From Desulfuromonadaceae bacterium (lineage in GTDB: Bacteria > Desulfobacterota > Desulfuromonadia > Geobacterales > Pseudopelobacteraceae), in contig JAQUHA010000030.1 in NCBI GenBank assembly GCA_028683855.1, forward strand, positions 1-44,612: a stretch of 44,612 nt of DNA. Direction: 5' to 3'. The position numbers and the translations under genes are program-made. Positions 1 through 9,089 of this stretch are shown here, in pieces (the stretch's first letter is position 1; every line of letters begins with the position of its first letter). A model generated the notes under the pieces. The model had not been told where the DNA came from and did no database searches. It was given only the letters and a program-made list of their open reading frames with translations.

Positions 1-96
1 GCCTCTGGAAACGGCAAATATACGGTACTACGCAAAGAGAATAGGGACTGCCATCAAAAACTGGCATTAAATATCCTGGCAACAAATAGGTTGTGA
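1..96 (+). other. Open frame entering from the left edge, 3' end only
   Basis: Frame 1 is open from the first base to a TGA at 94-96, giving 31 residues that end in LALNILATNRL. The TGA overlaps the GTG start of the next gene as GTGA, the arrangement of translationally coupled genes. I do not recognise the peptide. With so few residues it may be chance; the frame beginning at base 2 is also open for 22 codons. Confidence 0.25.
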
Positions 97-2003
97 GTAA
101 AACCGGACATATAAGCAATTGCCCTGTTGACAGGAGACAGGTCTGGATAAACAGCAGGCTTGAAGATATATTCCTGTATTCAAAGAGTGAACAGGAGTTC
201 AACTCTACAAGAATGCTCTATCCGAATGATGAGGATTTTGAAAGGGTGGGGGGTGAATCTCTCCCTGTTCTTAAACAGGGACTTGCTTATGAAACTGTTC
301 AGGAGATGGTTCGTAAGGATGGTGTTCATATCTTTGTCAGGTTTATTGGCAAAGCGATAGATCCTGCAGATATGAGCAGAGGCTCTATCTGGTTGTCCGA
401 GGATATCACCAAACGTAGAAAAATAGAGGCGGAGTTAAGGGAGAGCGAAGAGCGGTTCAAAAATATGTTTCATAATCATAGCGCCATGATGCTGCTTATG
501 GAGCCTGAGTCGGGAGATATAATAGGGGCTAATGAATCCGCCTGTCAATTCTACGGCTATTCAATTGAAAAAATCACAAATATGAATATAGCCGACATAA
601 ATACTCTTTCGCCGGAGGCTATCGCTGCTGAGCGCTCGCTTATTCTGGAAGGGGTGAAAAAACATTTCATTTTTTCACATAGGATTTCAAATGGTGATAC
701 ACGGATAGTAGAAGTACACGCCGCTCCGATCAGGCTTAACTCGTCAACCCTTATATTCTCAATAATCCATGATATTACGGAGCGTAAACTTCAGGAAGAG
801 GAGTTGAAGGTAGCCAAAGAGCAGGCCGAATCCGCTAACCGGACAAAGAGCCAGTTTCTTGCGAATATGAGCCATGAAATCCGGACTCCGATGAATGGCG
901 TTCTCGGTATGACACAACTTCTTTTAATGGGTGAACTGACCGGAGAGCAGCGTGAGTACGTTAATGCTCTAAAGGTTTCCGGCGATAACCTTATGTCGCT
1001 GATAAACGATATTCTTGATATCTCAAAAATTGAAGCGGGAAAAGTGGTTCTGGAATCGTTGGAATTCAGCATCAGGCACTGCATAAACGATATAGCGCTC
1101 GCTCAGAAATCGGCATTGGACAAAAAACAGATAATTCTCGATTTAAATATCTCGCAGGATATTCCAGCTGTTCTGGTTGGAGATAAACTGAGATTTGGTC
1201 AGATTCTGCTCAATCTGATCTCCAACGCGATCAAGTTCACATCTAAAGGTGTTATAACGGTAAGCGCGCAGCTGCTTGAGCTGCACGAACGTTCTGTTCT
1301 TATTGAACTCTCTGTGAGGGATAGCGGAATCGGCATTTCAGCTGATGCTCTGGAGAGGATATTCCTCCCTTTTGTCCAGGAGGATGGCACAATAACGAGG
1401 CAGTTCGGCGGAACAGGACTTGGACTTGCAATAAGTCAGCGTTTAGCCGAGCTTCTGGACGGGAGTATTTCCGTAGAAAGTATCCAGGGGGTCGGTAGCT
1501 GTTTCAGAGTTCTTCTACCGTTTGGAATATTGAATGAATCAAATAACTTAGTACAGACTACAGAACCTCCCCTCTCTTCAGGAATTACCAGTCCACTCCG
1601 AATACTTGTTGTAGAGGACAATCCGCTCAATATGAATTTTGCGACTTCGTTGCTGAAGAAACTCGGGCATGAGACCGTAATGTCTAAAAATGGAGTTGAG
1701 TGTCTTGAGTATCTGGAACGGGAAGCTTTTGATGTCGTCCTCATGGATATTCAGATGCCGGTTATGAACGGCGAGGAGGCTCTTCGCGAAATAAGGAGAA
1801 AAGAGCTTGAGACCGGACTGAGGCAACCTGTAATAGCCCTTACAGCATACTCTATGCGTGGGGAGAAGGAGCGTTTTCTGGAAGATGGTTTTGACGGTTA
1901 TGTTTCAAAACCGTTGGTTATTGATGAGCTGGTTGGAGAGCTGAAGCGCATCCTTTCCGACAGGGGTGCAGGATATGAAACTGAACCAAAGGGGGGTAAA
2001 TGA
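93..2003 (+). CDS. Hybrid histidine kinase, PAS-PAS-HisKA-HATPase-REC
   Basis: Soluble hybrid sensor kinase of 636 residues with no membrane span. Two PAS domains (about 10-107 and 115-232) are followed by HisKA with phospho-acceptor His261 in MSHEIRTP, then a HATPase_c domain (N-box N374/N378, G1 DSGIG at 410, G2 [10 protein letters not shown] at 439) and a C-terminal receiver with E508/D509, phospho-site D552, T584 and K606. It probably autophosphorylates and passes phosphate to its own receiver, then possibly to the regulator that follows and overlaps it by 4 bases (ATGA). The start is GTG, overlapping the TGA of an open frame that enters from the left edge. The first PAS begins abruptly: the strand usually preceding VDRRQVWIN is short or atypical, so the gene may be an N-terminally shortened version of a longer kinase. 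The PAS ligand is unknown. Confidence 0.93.
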   Translation: MSKTGHISNCPVDRRQVWINSRLEDIFLYSKSEQEFNSTRMLYPNDEDFERVGGESLPVLKQGLAYETVQEMVRKDGVHIFVRFIGKAIDPADMSRGSIWLSEDITKRRKIEAELRESEERFKNMFHNHSAMMLLMEPESGDIIGANESACQFYGYSIEKITNMNIADINTLSPEAIAAERSLILEGVKKHFIFSHRISNGDTRIVEVHAAPIRLNSSTLIFSIIHDITERKLQEEELKVAKEQAESANRTKSQFLANMSHEIRTPMNGVLGMTQLLLMGELTGEQREYVNALKVSGDNLMSLINDILDISKIEAGKVVLESLEFSIRHCINDIALAQKSALDKKQIILDLNISQDIPAVLVGDKLRFGQILLNLISNAIKFTSKGVITVSAQLLELHERSVLIELSVRDSGIGISADALERIFLPFVQEDGTITRQFGGTGLGLAISQRLAELLDGSISVESIQGVGSCFRVLLPFGILNESNNLVQTTEPPLSSGITSPLRILVVEDNPLNMNFATSLLKKLGHETVMSKNGVECLEYLEREAFDVVLMDIQMPVMNGEEALREIRRKELETGLRQPVIALTAYSMRGEKERFLEDGFDGYVSKPLVIDELVGELKRILSDRGAGYETEPKGGK

Positions 2004-2629
2004 GCGACAGACCTAGTGTACTGATAGTTGATGATGAGGCGATAAATATTCAGATTCTTGAGAGCGCTCTTCGCACCGATTACGAAATTTATTCAGCTCT
2101 GAACGGTTTTGACGCTATTAGCCTGGTTAAGGAGAAGATGCCGGATCTTATTCTTCTTGACGTGATGATGCCGGAACTGAGCGGTTTTGATGTCTGTAAA
2201 ATTATTAAGGACGAGGTTTCATTTGCCCATATTCCTGTTATATTTATGACAGCGCTCGATACGATTGCCGGAGAGTTTACCGGCCTTGATATTGGCGGAA
2301 TTGACTATATGACAAAACCTGTTAATTTTGATCTGTTGAAGTTAAGAGTACGCAACCATGTAGAGCTTAAAAAACGTCACGATTTAATCATGGAACAGCG
2401 TGATCAGCTCATGCGGCAGAACTCGGAGCTTGAAGCTTCCTTGGCAAGGGTGAAACAGCTGGAGGGGATCATCCCCATCTGTGCATACTGCAAGAAAATC
2501 AGAAATGATCAGGAGAGTTGGCAAAATATTGAGCAGTATATTTCAGAACATTCAGGAGCGCTATTCAGTCATGGAGCTTGTCCTGATTGTGCCGAGGAGC
2601 AGATGGAAAAGATAAGAAATATGAAGTAA
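2000..2629 (+). CDS. Response regulator with Cys-rich C-terminal tail
   Basis: Receiver domain at residues 1-120 with acidic pair D11/D12, phospho-site D54, T84 and K106. A helical, coiled-coil-prone linker (about 120-157) leads to a 50-residue tail holding C161-x2-C164 and H191-x2-C194-x2-C197. The tail has the spacing of a small metal site or redox thiol cluster. It has no DNA-binding or known enzymatic output. The start overlaps the upstream hybrid kinase by 4 bases, so the two are very likely co-translated partners. A paralogue with the same tail lies at 30419-31066. Tails of this kind recur in signalling proteins of anaerobic delta-type proteobacteria, but I know of no established function. 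Confidence 0.9.
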   Translation: MSDRPSVLIVDDEAINIQILESALRTDYEIYSALNGFDAISLVKEKMPDLILLDVMMPELSGFDVCKIIKDEVSFAHIPVIFMTALDTIAGEFTGLDIGGIDYMTKPVNFDLLKLRVRNHVELKKRHDLIMEQRDQLMRQNSELEASLARVKQLEGIIPICAYCKKIRNDQESWQNIEQYISEHSGALFSHGACPDCAEEQMEKIRNMK

Positions 2630-2754
2630 AAATACCTGTCAGCATTTTCTGCTGTAGCTTAATTAGTTGGAATTCAATTCAGATTATTACTATTACTCCG
2701 GTGATTAAACCAACAACTGCACACTGTATGGACTTTTAAACAAGGAGAACCTGA

Positions 2755-5388
2755 ATGAAAAATATGGAGCTTAAAACACGGGTTGCTCTGTTTATGATGG
2801 CAATATTTGTGGTTGCTGTATGGGTGTTGGCGTGGCATCAGGCTAAGAATCTGCGGTCGGATTTACAAAAACTTCTATCGGAACAGCAGTACTCACGAAC
2901 CCAGTATATTGCAAACAATCTCGATCAATCCCTTAAAATCAGGTTGAACTCTTTAAAAGTTGTTGCGGATGCAGTCACGCCTGAGATGCTCGGCAGCAGT
3001 GAAAAAATGCAGAGCTACCTGAAATCAAAAATGCCGCTGGGGCAACTCTTCTCCCTCGGACTCTATATGATCGGTTCTGACGGGCGCGGGATTTCCGATT
3101 ATCCGGTTATTAAAGATAGAGCAAAGGGGGATTACAGCAAACGGGAATATTTTCTGGATGTAATGGCGACAGGTAAACCGGTGGTCGGCAAACCTGTGAT
3201 GGGGCGATTCATAAATAAGCCGGTTCTTCTGATTGCGATGCCTGTTATGGGTAAAGACGGCAGAATTGCCGCTGTACTCGTCGGGGCAAATCTGATTCAC
3301 GGTAGCGATCTTTTTAATGAAGTTCAGAGTTCAAAATCGGAACAGTATGGAGAAATTCATATCCTTTCTCCAAAAGACCGGATATTTGTATCCTCAACAG
3401 ATCCTGACAGGGTTTTAAGCCTGATAGCCGCTCCCGGTGTCAATAAGCTTCTTGACAGATTTCTGCAGGGGTATAACGGGTCTGGCATTATGCTTAACTC
3501 GAGAAATATCGAGGCGCTTGCTTCAGCGAGTAATATTCCGACTACAGGCTGGCTTGTTGTTGAATTTTTACCTACTAAAATTGCTTTTGCTCCGGTAAAG
3601 GAGCTGCAGATAGATATCTACACGGATGCTATGATTATTCTGGTGGCAATTGCACTGCTTGTAGGGCTTTTTCTCCGAAATCAGTTAGCCCCCTTAAGCA
3701 GAACTGCCGCTATTCTGAATGGAATGGCGGATGAACAGGCTGATTTCAAAACTGTTCCGGTTGAAGGGAGCCCTGAGATTAGGACGCTTCTGGAAAGTTT
3801 CAATCTTCTCAGTTCAAGACTTGCAGAAAAGGATCGACTGCGCCGGGATACTGAAGAGACATTGCGGAATAGAGAGGAGATTTTTTCACTTTTCATGAAA
3901 CACTCCCCTTTCTACACATACATTAAAAAAGTGACTGCTACAGAGAATTATGTACTTCAGGTGAGTGATAATTTTGTGGATATGTTAGGAATCAGCGGTG
4001 TGGAAATGGTTGGCAAAACAATGCCGGAACTCTTCCCCCCTGAAATGGCAGCAAAGATTATTGCCGATGACTGGATGGTGGTTAAAAATGCAAAAGTACT
4101 CGAAATTGATGAAGAGTATAACGACCGCAAATATCTGACGATAAAGTTTCCTGTGTTTCAGGGTGAAAACACCTATCTGGCAGGTTATACAATCGATGTT
4201 ACCGATAGGAAGCAGGTTGAACAAGAGCGTCATAATCTTGAACTTCAGATGCTGCAGTCTCAAAAACTGGAGAGCCTTGGCGTGCTTGCAGGCGGCATAG
4301 CTCACGACTTCAATAACATCCTTATGGCAATTATGGGAAATGCTGATTTGGCTCTTATGCGTATAAATCGCGAATCTCCAGCTGTTGACAATCTGATGCG
4401 TATCGAGAAATCGGCCGCAAGAGCGGCTGATCTTGCAAAACAGATGCTGGCTTATTCAGGTAAAGGGAAATTTGTTCTCGAACAGATTAATCTGAGCCGT
4501 CTGGTCGAAGAGATGATCCATATGCTCGAGGTATCAATTTCCAAAAAAGCGGTACTCAGGCTAAATCTTACATCACCCCTTCCGGCGGTTGAAGCGGATG
4601 CCACCCAGATACGCCAGATAATAATGAATCTGGTTATAAATTCATCAGAAGCCATTTCTGATACGAGCGGTGTAATTGCCATCAGCACCGGTTGCATGGA
4701 GTGTGACAAGAATTATCTGAAGAGCGTATGGCTGGATGAAAATCTTGGAGAGGGGTTATACGTATATCTTGAAATATCTGATACCGGCTGTGGCATGGAC
4801 GGTGATACCATGACTAAGCTTTTTGACCCTTTCTATACAACCAAGTTTACCGGCAGGGGGCTTGGAATGGCTGCCGTTTTGGGGATAGTGCGTGGACACA
4901 AGGGGGCTATCAAAGTATACAGTGAGCCTGGCAAGGGGAGTAATTTCAAAATACTCCTCCCCGCATCTAACAAACCAGCTGAGATATTTAACGGGGCGAT
5001 TCATGTTGATGAATGGAAAGGAACCGGGGTTGTGCTGCTTGTTGACGACGAAGAAACCGTTCGTGCGATAGGGAGCGAAATGCTGCGTGAGCTTGGTTTC
5101 ACAGTTATAACAGCAGAAGATGGCCAGGATGCTCTGAATATTTTTAAATCTCGAGATGATATTGAGCTGATTATACTTGATCTTACAATGCCGCACCTGG
5201 ATGGTGAAGAGTGCTTTCGGGAGCTGCGTAAGATGAAGCCGGAACTGAAGGTAATTATGAGCAGCGGTTATAACCGTCAGGAAGTTACACAGAGATTCCT
5301 TGGCAAAGGGTTGTCCGGCTTCATTCAGAAGCCGTACCGTCTCTCTGTTTTGAGAGAGACGGTAAAAGAGGTTACAGATAAAGATTAA
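2755..5388 (+). CDS. Membrane hybrid histidine kinase, Cache-HAMP-PAS-HisKA-HATPase-REC
   Basis: An 877-residue inner-membrane kinase. Membrane span 1 (about 9-28) and span 2 (about 289-308) bracket a periplasmic double-Cache-like domain, the usual fold for binding small organic ligands. A HAMP-like linker (about 308-360) and a PAS domain (about 370-485) follow. The dimerisation domain is of the NtrB-like GGIAHDFNN type with His517; HATPase_c has N625/N629 and DTGCG from 676. The C-terminal receiver carries D764/D765, D809 and K859. AAGGAG precedes the ATG at a good distance, so the start is secure. It lies 125 bases after the Cys-tailed regulator and 58 bases before the next kinase. No DNA-binding partner is evident immediately alongside, so the receiver may act within the protein or pass phosphate on. 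Confidence 0.93.
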   Translation: MKNMELKTRVALFMMAIFVVAVWVLAWHQAKNLRSDLQKLLSEQQYSRTQYIANNLDQSLKIRLNSLKVVADAVTPEMLGSSEKMQSYLKSKMPLGQLFSLGLYMIGSDGRGISDYPVIKDRAKGDYSKREYFLDVMATGKPVVGKPVMGRFINKPVLLIAMPVMGKDGRIAAVLVGANLIHGSDLFNEVQSSKSEQYGEIHILSPKDRIFVSSTDPDRVLSLIAAPGVNKLLDRFLQGYNGSGIMLNSRNIEALASASNIPTTGWLVVEFLPTKIAFAPVKELQIDIYTDAMIILVAIALLVGLFLRNQLAPLSRTAAILNGMADEQADFKTVPVEGSPEIRTLLESFNLLSSRLAEKDRLRRDTEETLRNREEIFSLFMKHSPFYTYIKKVTATENYVLQVSDNFVDMLGISGVEMVGKTMPELFPPEMAAKIIADDWMVVKNAKVLEIDEEYNDRKYLTIKFPVFQGENTYLAGYTIDVTDRKQVEQERHNLELQMLQSQKLESLGVLAGGIAHDFNNILMAIMGNADLALMRINRESPAVDNLMRIEKSAARAADLAKQMLAYSGKGKFVLEQINLSRLVEEMIHMLEVSISKKAVLRLNLTSPLPAVEADATQIRQIIMNLVINSSEAISDTSGVIAISTGCMECDKNYLKSVWLDENLGEGLYVYLEISDTGCGMDGDTMTKLFDPFYTTKFTGRGLGMAAVLGIVRGHKGAIKVYSEPGKGSNFKILLPASNKPAEIFNGAIHVDEWKGTGVVLLVDDEETVRAIGSEMLRELGFTVITAEDGQDALNIFKSRDDIELIILDLTMPHLDGEECFRELRKMKPELKVIMSSGYNRQEVTQRFLGKGLSGFIQKPYRLSVLRETVKEVTDKD

Positions 5389-5446
5389 ACTCATTTTGTC
5401 GCAATAAAGCTGTATCTATGATTAGAAGGTTATTTGCTGATATCAG

Positions 5447-7855
5447 ATGCCGACTGATATAAAAGTGAGAGGGCAGGTTACGTTGCAGAGTTCAGTAATG
5501 CCAGCTAAGTACAATATTCCGGTTGTTCTGACCCTTATTGCTGCCGGTCTGGCTGGTAACTATTTTAACTTTCCGATATTCCTCAACATAGATTTTATTT
5601 TTGGAAGCATATTTTCTATGCTGGCGTTTCAGCTGTTCGGTGTCAGTCGGGCTCTGCCGGTCGCTGCATTAATAGCTGCATACACTTACATTCTCTGGCA
5701 TCACCCTTACGCAATAATAATCATGACAGCCGAGGTTGCCGTTGTCGGCTGGCTGGTTGAACGGCGTAAATTCGGAATGGTGCTGGCTGATACGCTATAT
5801 TGGCTCTTCATTGGTATTCCGCTTGTTTATCTGTTTTATCATGTAGTTATGGGTTCTCCTCTTAGCAGCACTTCCATTGTTATGACAAAACAGGCGGTAA
5901 ACGGTATTACAAACACACTTATTGCCCGCCTGATTTTTACCGGATACGCATTCTTCTCTCTTCCACCCATCATGTCTTATCGCGAGAATATTTATAACAT
6001 TCTCGCTTTCTTTGTACTCTGTCCGGTTCTGGTAATATTGGCTTACGGCAGCAGAGGCGATTTTGCAGATACAGATCATACAATCAGGAGTACGCTTGTT
6101 AGCGACACTCTTCAGTCAAAACAGTATCTTGATGTCTGGCAGCAGGATAGAAAAAAATCTATCGATTATCTCTCTCGAACAGCTTTGAACCTTACACCTG
6201 CTCAGATGCAGCCAAGACTCGACCAGCTTCGTCAGACTGACCGGAATTTTGAAATTTTAGCGCTTTTGAATAAAGATGCGGTTACCACGGCATATTCACC
6301 GACTGTTGACCAGTTTGGAGAGAGTACTATTGGTAAGAGTTACGCAGACAGACCATATATATCGACGCTTAAAAGAGATCTGAAACCGATGCTTTCGGAA
6401 GTGGCAATGAGCAGGTATGGCGTTCCGGGTCCTCGTGTAAGGATGATTGCACCGGTTGTTGTGAACGGAACGTTCGGGGGGTACATATCGGGTGTTTTGA
6501 AACTCGGGCAGATTAAGGATTATCTTGACAGCAGTGTTGGCAAGCACTCTTCTTTTTATACGATGATTGATAAAACCGGCAGCATCATAATGTCTAACCG
6601 TGCAGATCATAAGGTTATGACAAAGTTTACCCGTGAAAGGGGGAGTGTCACTGCTCTTGAAGACGGAATAAGCCAGTGGATCCCGATTATGTCTGGAAAT
6701 GTTTCGATTATGGAGAGGTGGAAAAAATCTTTCTACATAGCGGAAACCACAATAGGTGATTCGGCAGAGTGGAAACTGATCCTTGAGCAGCCTGTAGCAC
6801 CGTATCAGAAAAAACTTTATAACGCCTATACAGAAAAATTGACTCTCCTCTTTATTATTCTTCTCGGCGCACTCATTCTCGCCGAACTGTTGACCAGCAG
6901 GATTATCCTTACAATAGATAAAATCTGTCAGATTACCCAGGATCTGCCGTTTAAAATCCTTGCAGATGATACGCATATTCTCTGGCCGTCGAGCGCTATT
7001 GTTGAGTCGAACCGCCTTATCAACAATTTTAAAGATATGACTGATGCTCTTGAAGCTGTTTTCACGGAAAAGCGCCATATAAATCTTGTGCTTGAACAGC
7101 GCGTTGAGGAGCGAACGCAACAGCTGCGTGAAGCCAAGGAGCTGTCTGAAGTCGCAAACAAGGCAAAAAGCCGTTTTCTTGCTATTGTCGCACATGAATT
7201 CAGAACACCTCTCGGTCTGCTGACCGTAAGCGCCGATATTCTCGGAAAATACCGGAATCATCTCCCTTTGGAAGATCAGCTTGAACAGTATGATCAGATT
7301 CGTGCCGCTGCAGGGCAGATTTCGTCGCTTGTCGATTCCGTGTCTGCTTATAATCAGCAGGAGAGGGGGGATTATGTTTTAAATCCAGTGCCGGTTGACA
7401 TTAATACCTTCTTCGCTGGAATTGCTTCAGATGTCGCAAAGGTATGGAGTAAAGGGCATGATTTCAGCGTATCCATCCACCCCGAATGCGGAGTTTACAG
7501 TATGGATGAGACTCTGCTCCGCCGCTTGCTGGAAAACCTGCTTACGAACGCTTTCAGATTCACACTCCCCGGTGGAAAAGTATCTCTTTCTGTCTGTAGT
7601 GAGGGTAATCTCCTTATGATTGAGGTTTCAGATACCGGCATCGGCATACCGGAAGAGGATCAGTCTAAAATATTCGAGGCGTTTTACAGGAGTAGAAATG
7701 TTGATGCGCGGAGGGGGGTGGGGCTTGGTCTCTCTATTGTAAATGATGCCGTGCGGATATTGAAAGGTAGTATAACATTATCAAGCAAGCTGGGTGAAGG
7801 GTCGATATTCTGGGTTGAGATTCCGCTGGATAATTCTTTAGAGGTGCAGCTATGA
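5447..7855 (+). CDS. Polytopic membrane histidine kinase with Cache domain
   Basis: An 802-residue sensor kinase. The N-terminal 200 residues hold about six hydrophobic segments (around 24-40, 48-66, 68-86, 88-104, 115-135, 180-200), an integral-membrane sensory module resembling MASE-type domains, though I cannot give it a Pfam name. A periplasmic Cache-like domain (about 205-450) precedes a further span (about 465-487). A coiled coil leads to HisKA with His583 in VAHEFRTP and HATPase_c (N697/N701, DTGIG from 729, GVGLGLSIV from 757). There is no receiver; the partner is the LuxR-type regulator whose start overlaps its stop by 4 bases. Start choice is uncertain: Met18 (5498) is an alternative, as neither has a strong ribosome site. 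Confidence 0.9.
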   Translation: MPTDIKVRGQVTLQSSVMPAKYNIPVVLTLIAAGLAGNYFNFPIFLNIDFIFGSIFSMLAFQLFGVSRALPVAALIAAYTYILWHHPYAIIIMTAEVAVVGWLVERRKFGMVLADTLYWLFIGIPLVYLFYHVVMGSPLSSTSIVMTKQAVNGITNTLIARLIFTGYAFFSLPPIMSYRENIYNILAFFVLCPVLVILAYGSRGDFADTDHTIRSTLVSDTLQSKQYLDVWQQDRKKSIDYLSRTALNLTPAQMQPRLDQLRQTDRNFEILALLNKDAVTTAYSPTVDQFGESTIGKSYADRPYISTLKRDLKPMLSEVAMSRYGVPGPRVRMIAPVVVNGTFGGYISGVLKLGQIKDYLDSSVGKHSSFYTMIDKTGSIIMSNRADHKVMTKFTRERGSVTALEDGISQWIPIMSGNVSIMERWKKSFYIAETTIGDSAEWKLILEQPVAPYQKKLYNAYTEKLTLLFIILLGALILAELLTSRIILTIDKICQITQDLPFKILADDTHILWPSSAIVESNRLINNFKDMTDALEAVFTEKRHINLVLEQRVEERTQQLREAKELSEVANKAKSRFLAIVAHEFRTPLGLLTVSADILGKYRNHLPLEDQLEQYDQIRAAAGQISSLVDSVSAYNQQERGDYVLNPVPVDINTFFAGIASDVAKVWSKGHDFSVSIHPECGVYSMDETLLRRLLENLLTNAFRFTLPGGKVSLSVCSEGNLLMIEVSDTGIGIPEEDQSKIFEAFYRSRNVDARRGVGLGLSIVNDAVRILKGSITLSSKLGEGSIFWVEIPLDNSLEVQL

Positions 7856-8487
7856 GTTATATTCTCATTATTGAAGATGATGCTTCATACAGCAGGTCTA
7901 TGAAACTTATTCTTCAGGCTGAAGGGTTTACAGTTCAAACTGCTGAGAATGGCACTGCCGGTCTTAATCTCTGCCGTGAAAGCAGACCGGATCTTATCCT
8001 ATGTGATATTATGATGCCTGTAATGGATGGTAACAGTGTGCTTGAGTCTTTAAAGAGTGAGAAGAGGTTCTCTGACATCCCTTTTGTTTTTGTAACAGCC
8101 ATGGCAGAGCGGGGTGATGTTAGAGGCGGTATGGGGAGGGGGGCGGACGATTATCTTACCAAACCGTTCTCTTCTGAAGAGCTTGTATCGGCGGTAATGG
8201 GGCGTCTGCATCGTTTCAGTCTGCTCTCAAACCGGGTTGGCACTCATATTTTTGATGAAGAGTTTGCCTTTCTCTCTCAGAATATTACCGAAAGAGAGCG
8301 TGAAGTTCTAATGCTTGTAGGGCAGGGGGCAACTTCCAAGGAGATCGGCAGACGACTTGATATAAGGAATAACACGGTAGAGGTTCACAGGGCTAATCTT
8401 ATGAGGAAGCTGGATGTCCCGAATGCGGCTAATCTTGCACGATGGGCTGTTATAGCTGAGTTGATGAACTCTGCTGAAAGGAGTTGA
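7852..8487 (+). CDS. NarL/FixJ-type response regulator, REC-LuxR HTH
   Basis: A 211-residue DNA-binding regulator. The receiver (1-120) has D9/D10, phospho-site D52, T82 and K104. The C-terminal LuxR-type helix-turn-helix (about 143-205) has the typical ITEREREVLMLVGQGATSKE start and a recognition helix in NNTVEVHRANLMRKL. Its ATG overlaps the TGA of the polytopic kinase, so kinase and regulator form a classical two-gene system. The gene ends 20 bases from the converging cytochrome operon, so its targets may include that operon; this is inference from position only. No binding site could be deduced. Confidence 0.95.
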   Translation: MSYILIIEDDASYSRSMKLILQAEGFTVQTAENGTAGLNLCRESRPDLILCDIMMPVMDGNSVLESLKSEKRFSDIPFVFVTAMAERGDVRGGMGRGADDYLTKPFSSEELVSAVMGRLHRFSLLSNRVGTHIFDEEFAFLSQNITEREREVLMLVGQGATSKEIGRRLDIRNNTVEVHRANLMRKLDVPNAANLARWAVIAELMNSAERS

Positions 8488-8507
8488 AGCCTGGTCAGAC
8501 ACCCTCC

Positions 8508-9089
8508 TCACTCTGCAATGGGAGCTCTTCCTGTTCTTTTTGCATATTCAAGATCCTCTTTTTTTCTGGATATCCCCTCCGCGCAGTAAGTCCAGATCCG
8601 GTAACTTTCAATAACCAGAATTGTAATTCCTGCCCCGAATACTGCCCAGTAGTTCTCCTGAAGTGATCTGCCGAAATGGTAAAAAAGAAAAAAGGCTGTC
8701 AGGTATGCTACATGACTGAAGCTGCTTTTATGTTCGATTCCTGTCGCCATGCGGGATAGGCTTAGAATAATGGCGGAGAAAGTGTAAAACAGCAGTACTA
8801 CGCTTATAATCCGTGCTGATGGCGGATCACCCAGATACGATGTTACGGATTCAGTTGCGGGGAGAAATGAGAAGTCAAGCCATGCCAGAGTGCTTACAAT
8901 CAGAAAAAGCGCAACTGCCTGGATACCACGCACAGAAAAGCGATGCAGACGGTTTATCTCCCCCTCCAGCTCCTTAATAAGAGTTTTAATGCCATCGCTA
9001 CCGGCATAATTGTCGGTTGTTTTATGATTTTCAGGTACGTCAGTCATGTCATCCTCTATGACCTGCAGCTTTCCTCTGTTTCTGTTCAT
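8508..9089 (-). CDS. Four-span membrane protein of unknown function
   Basis: A 193-residue protein I do not recognise. The N-terminal 50 residues are hydrophilic, followed by four hydrophobic segments (about 54-74, 90-112, 124-140, 147-166) and a basic C-terminus. No heme motif, metal site or enzymatic signature is visible. It is the last gene of the cytochrome operon and overlaps the diheme sensor by 4 bases (ATGA), so the two are probably made together; a role in signal transfer from that sensor or in anchoring the cytochrome complex is possible but unproven. An internal ATG at 9047 has a better-placed GAGG and would give 179 residues without the overlap. Confidence 0.75.
   Translation of the reverse strand: MNRNRGKLQVIEDDMTDVPENHKTTDNYAGSDGIKTLIKELEGEINRLHRFSVRGIQAVALFLIVSTLAWLDFSFLPATESVTSYLGDPPSARIISVVLLFYTFSAIILSLSRMATGIEHKSSFSHVAYLTAFFLFYHFGRSLQENYWAVFGAGITILVIESYRIWTYCAEGISRKKEDLEYAKRTGRAPIAE

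Noticed and set aside
4756-5394. 212-codon minus-strand frame
   Set aside because: Antisense to the receiver and ATPase part of a hybrid kinase; no independent support.
6296-7261. 321-codon open frame on the minus strand
   Set aside because: Lies wholly inside the polytopic kinase gene, has no ribosome site and its translation is rich in Cys/His/Arg without domain pattern; the plus-strand protein has complete kinase motifs.
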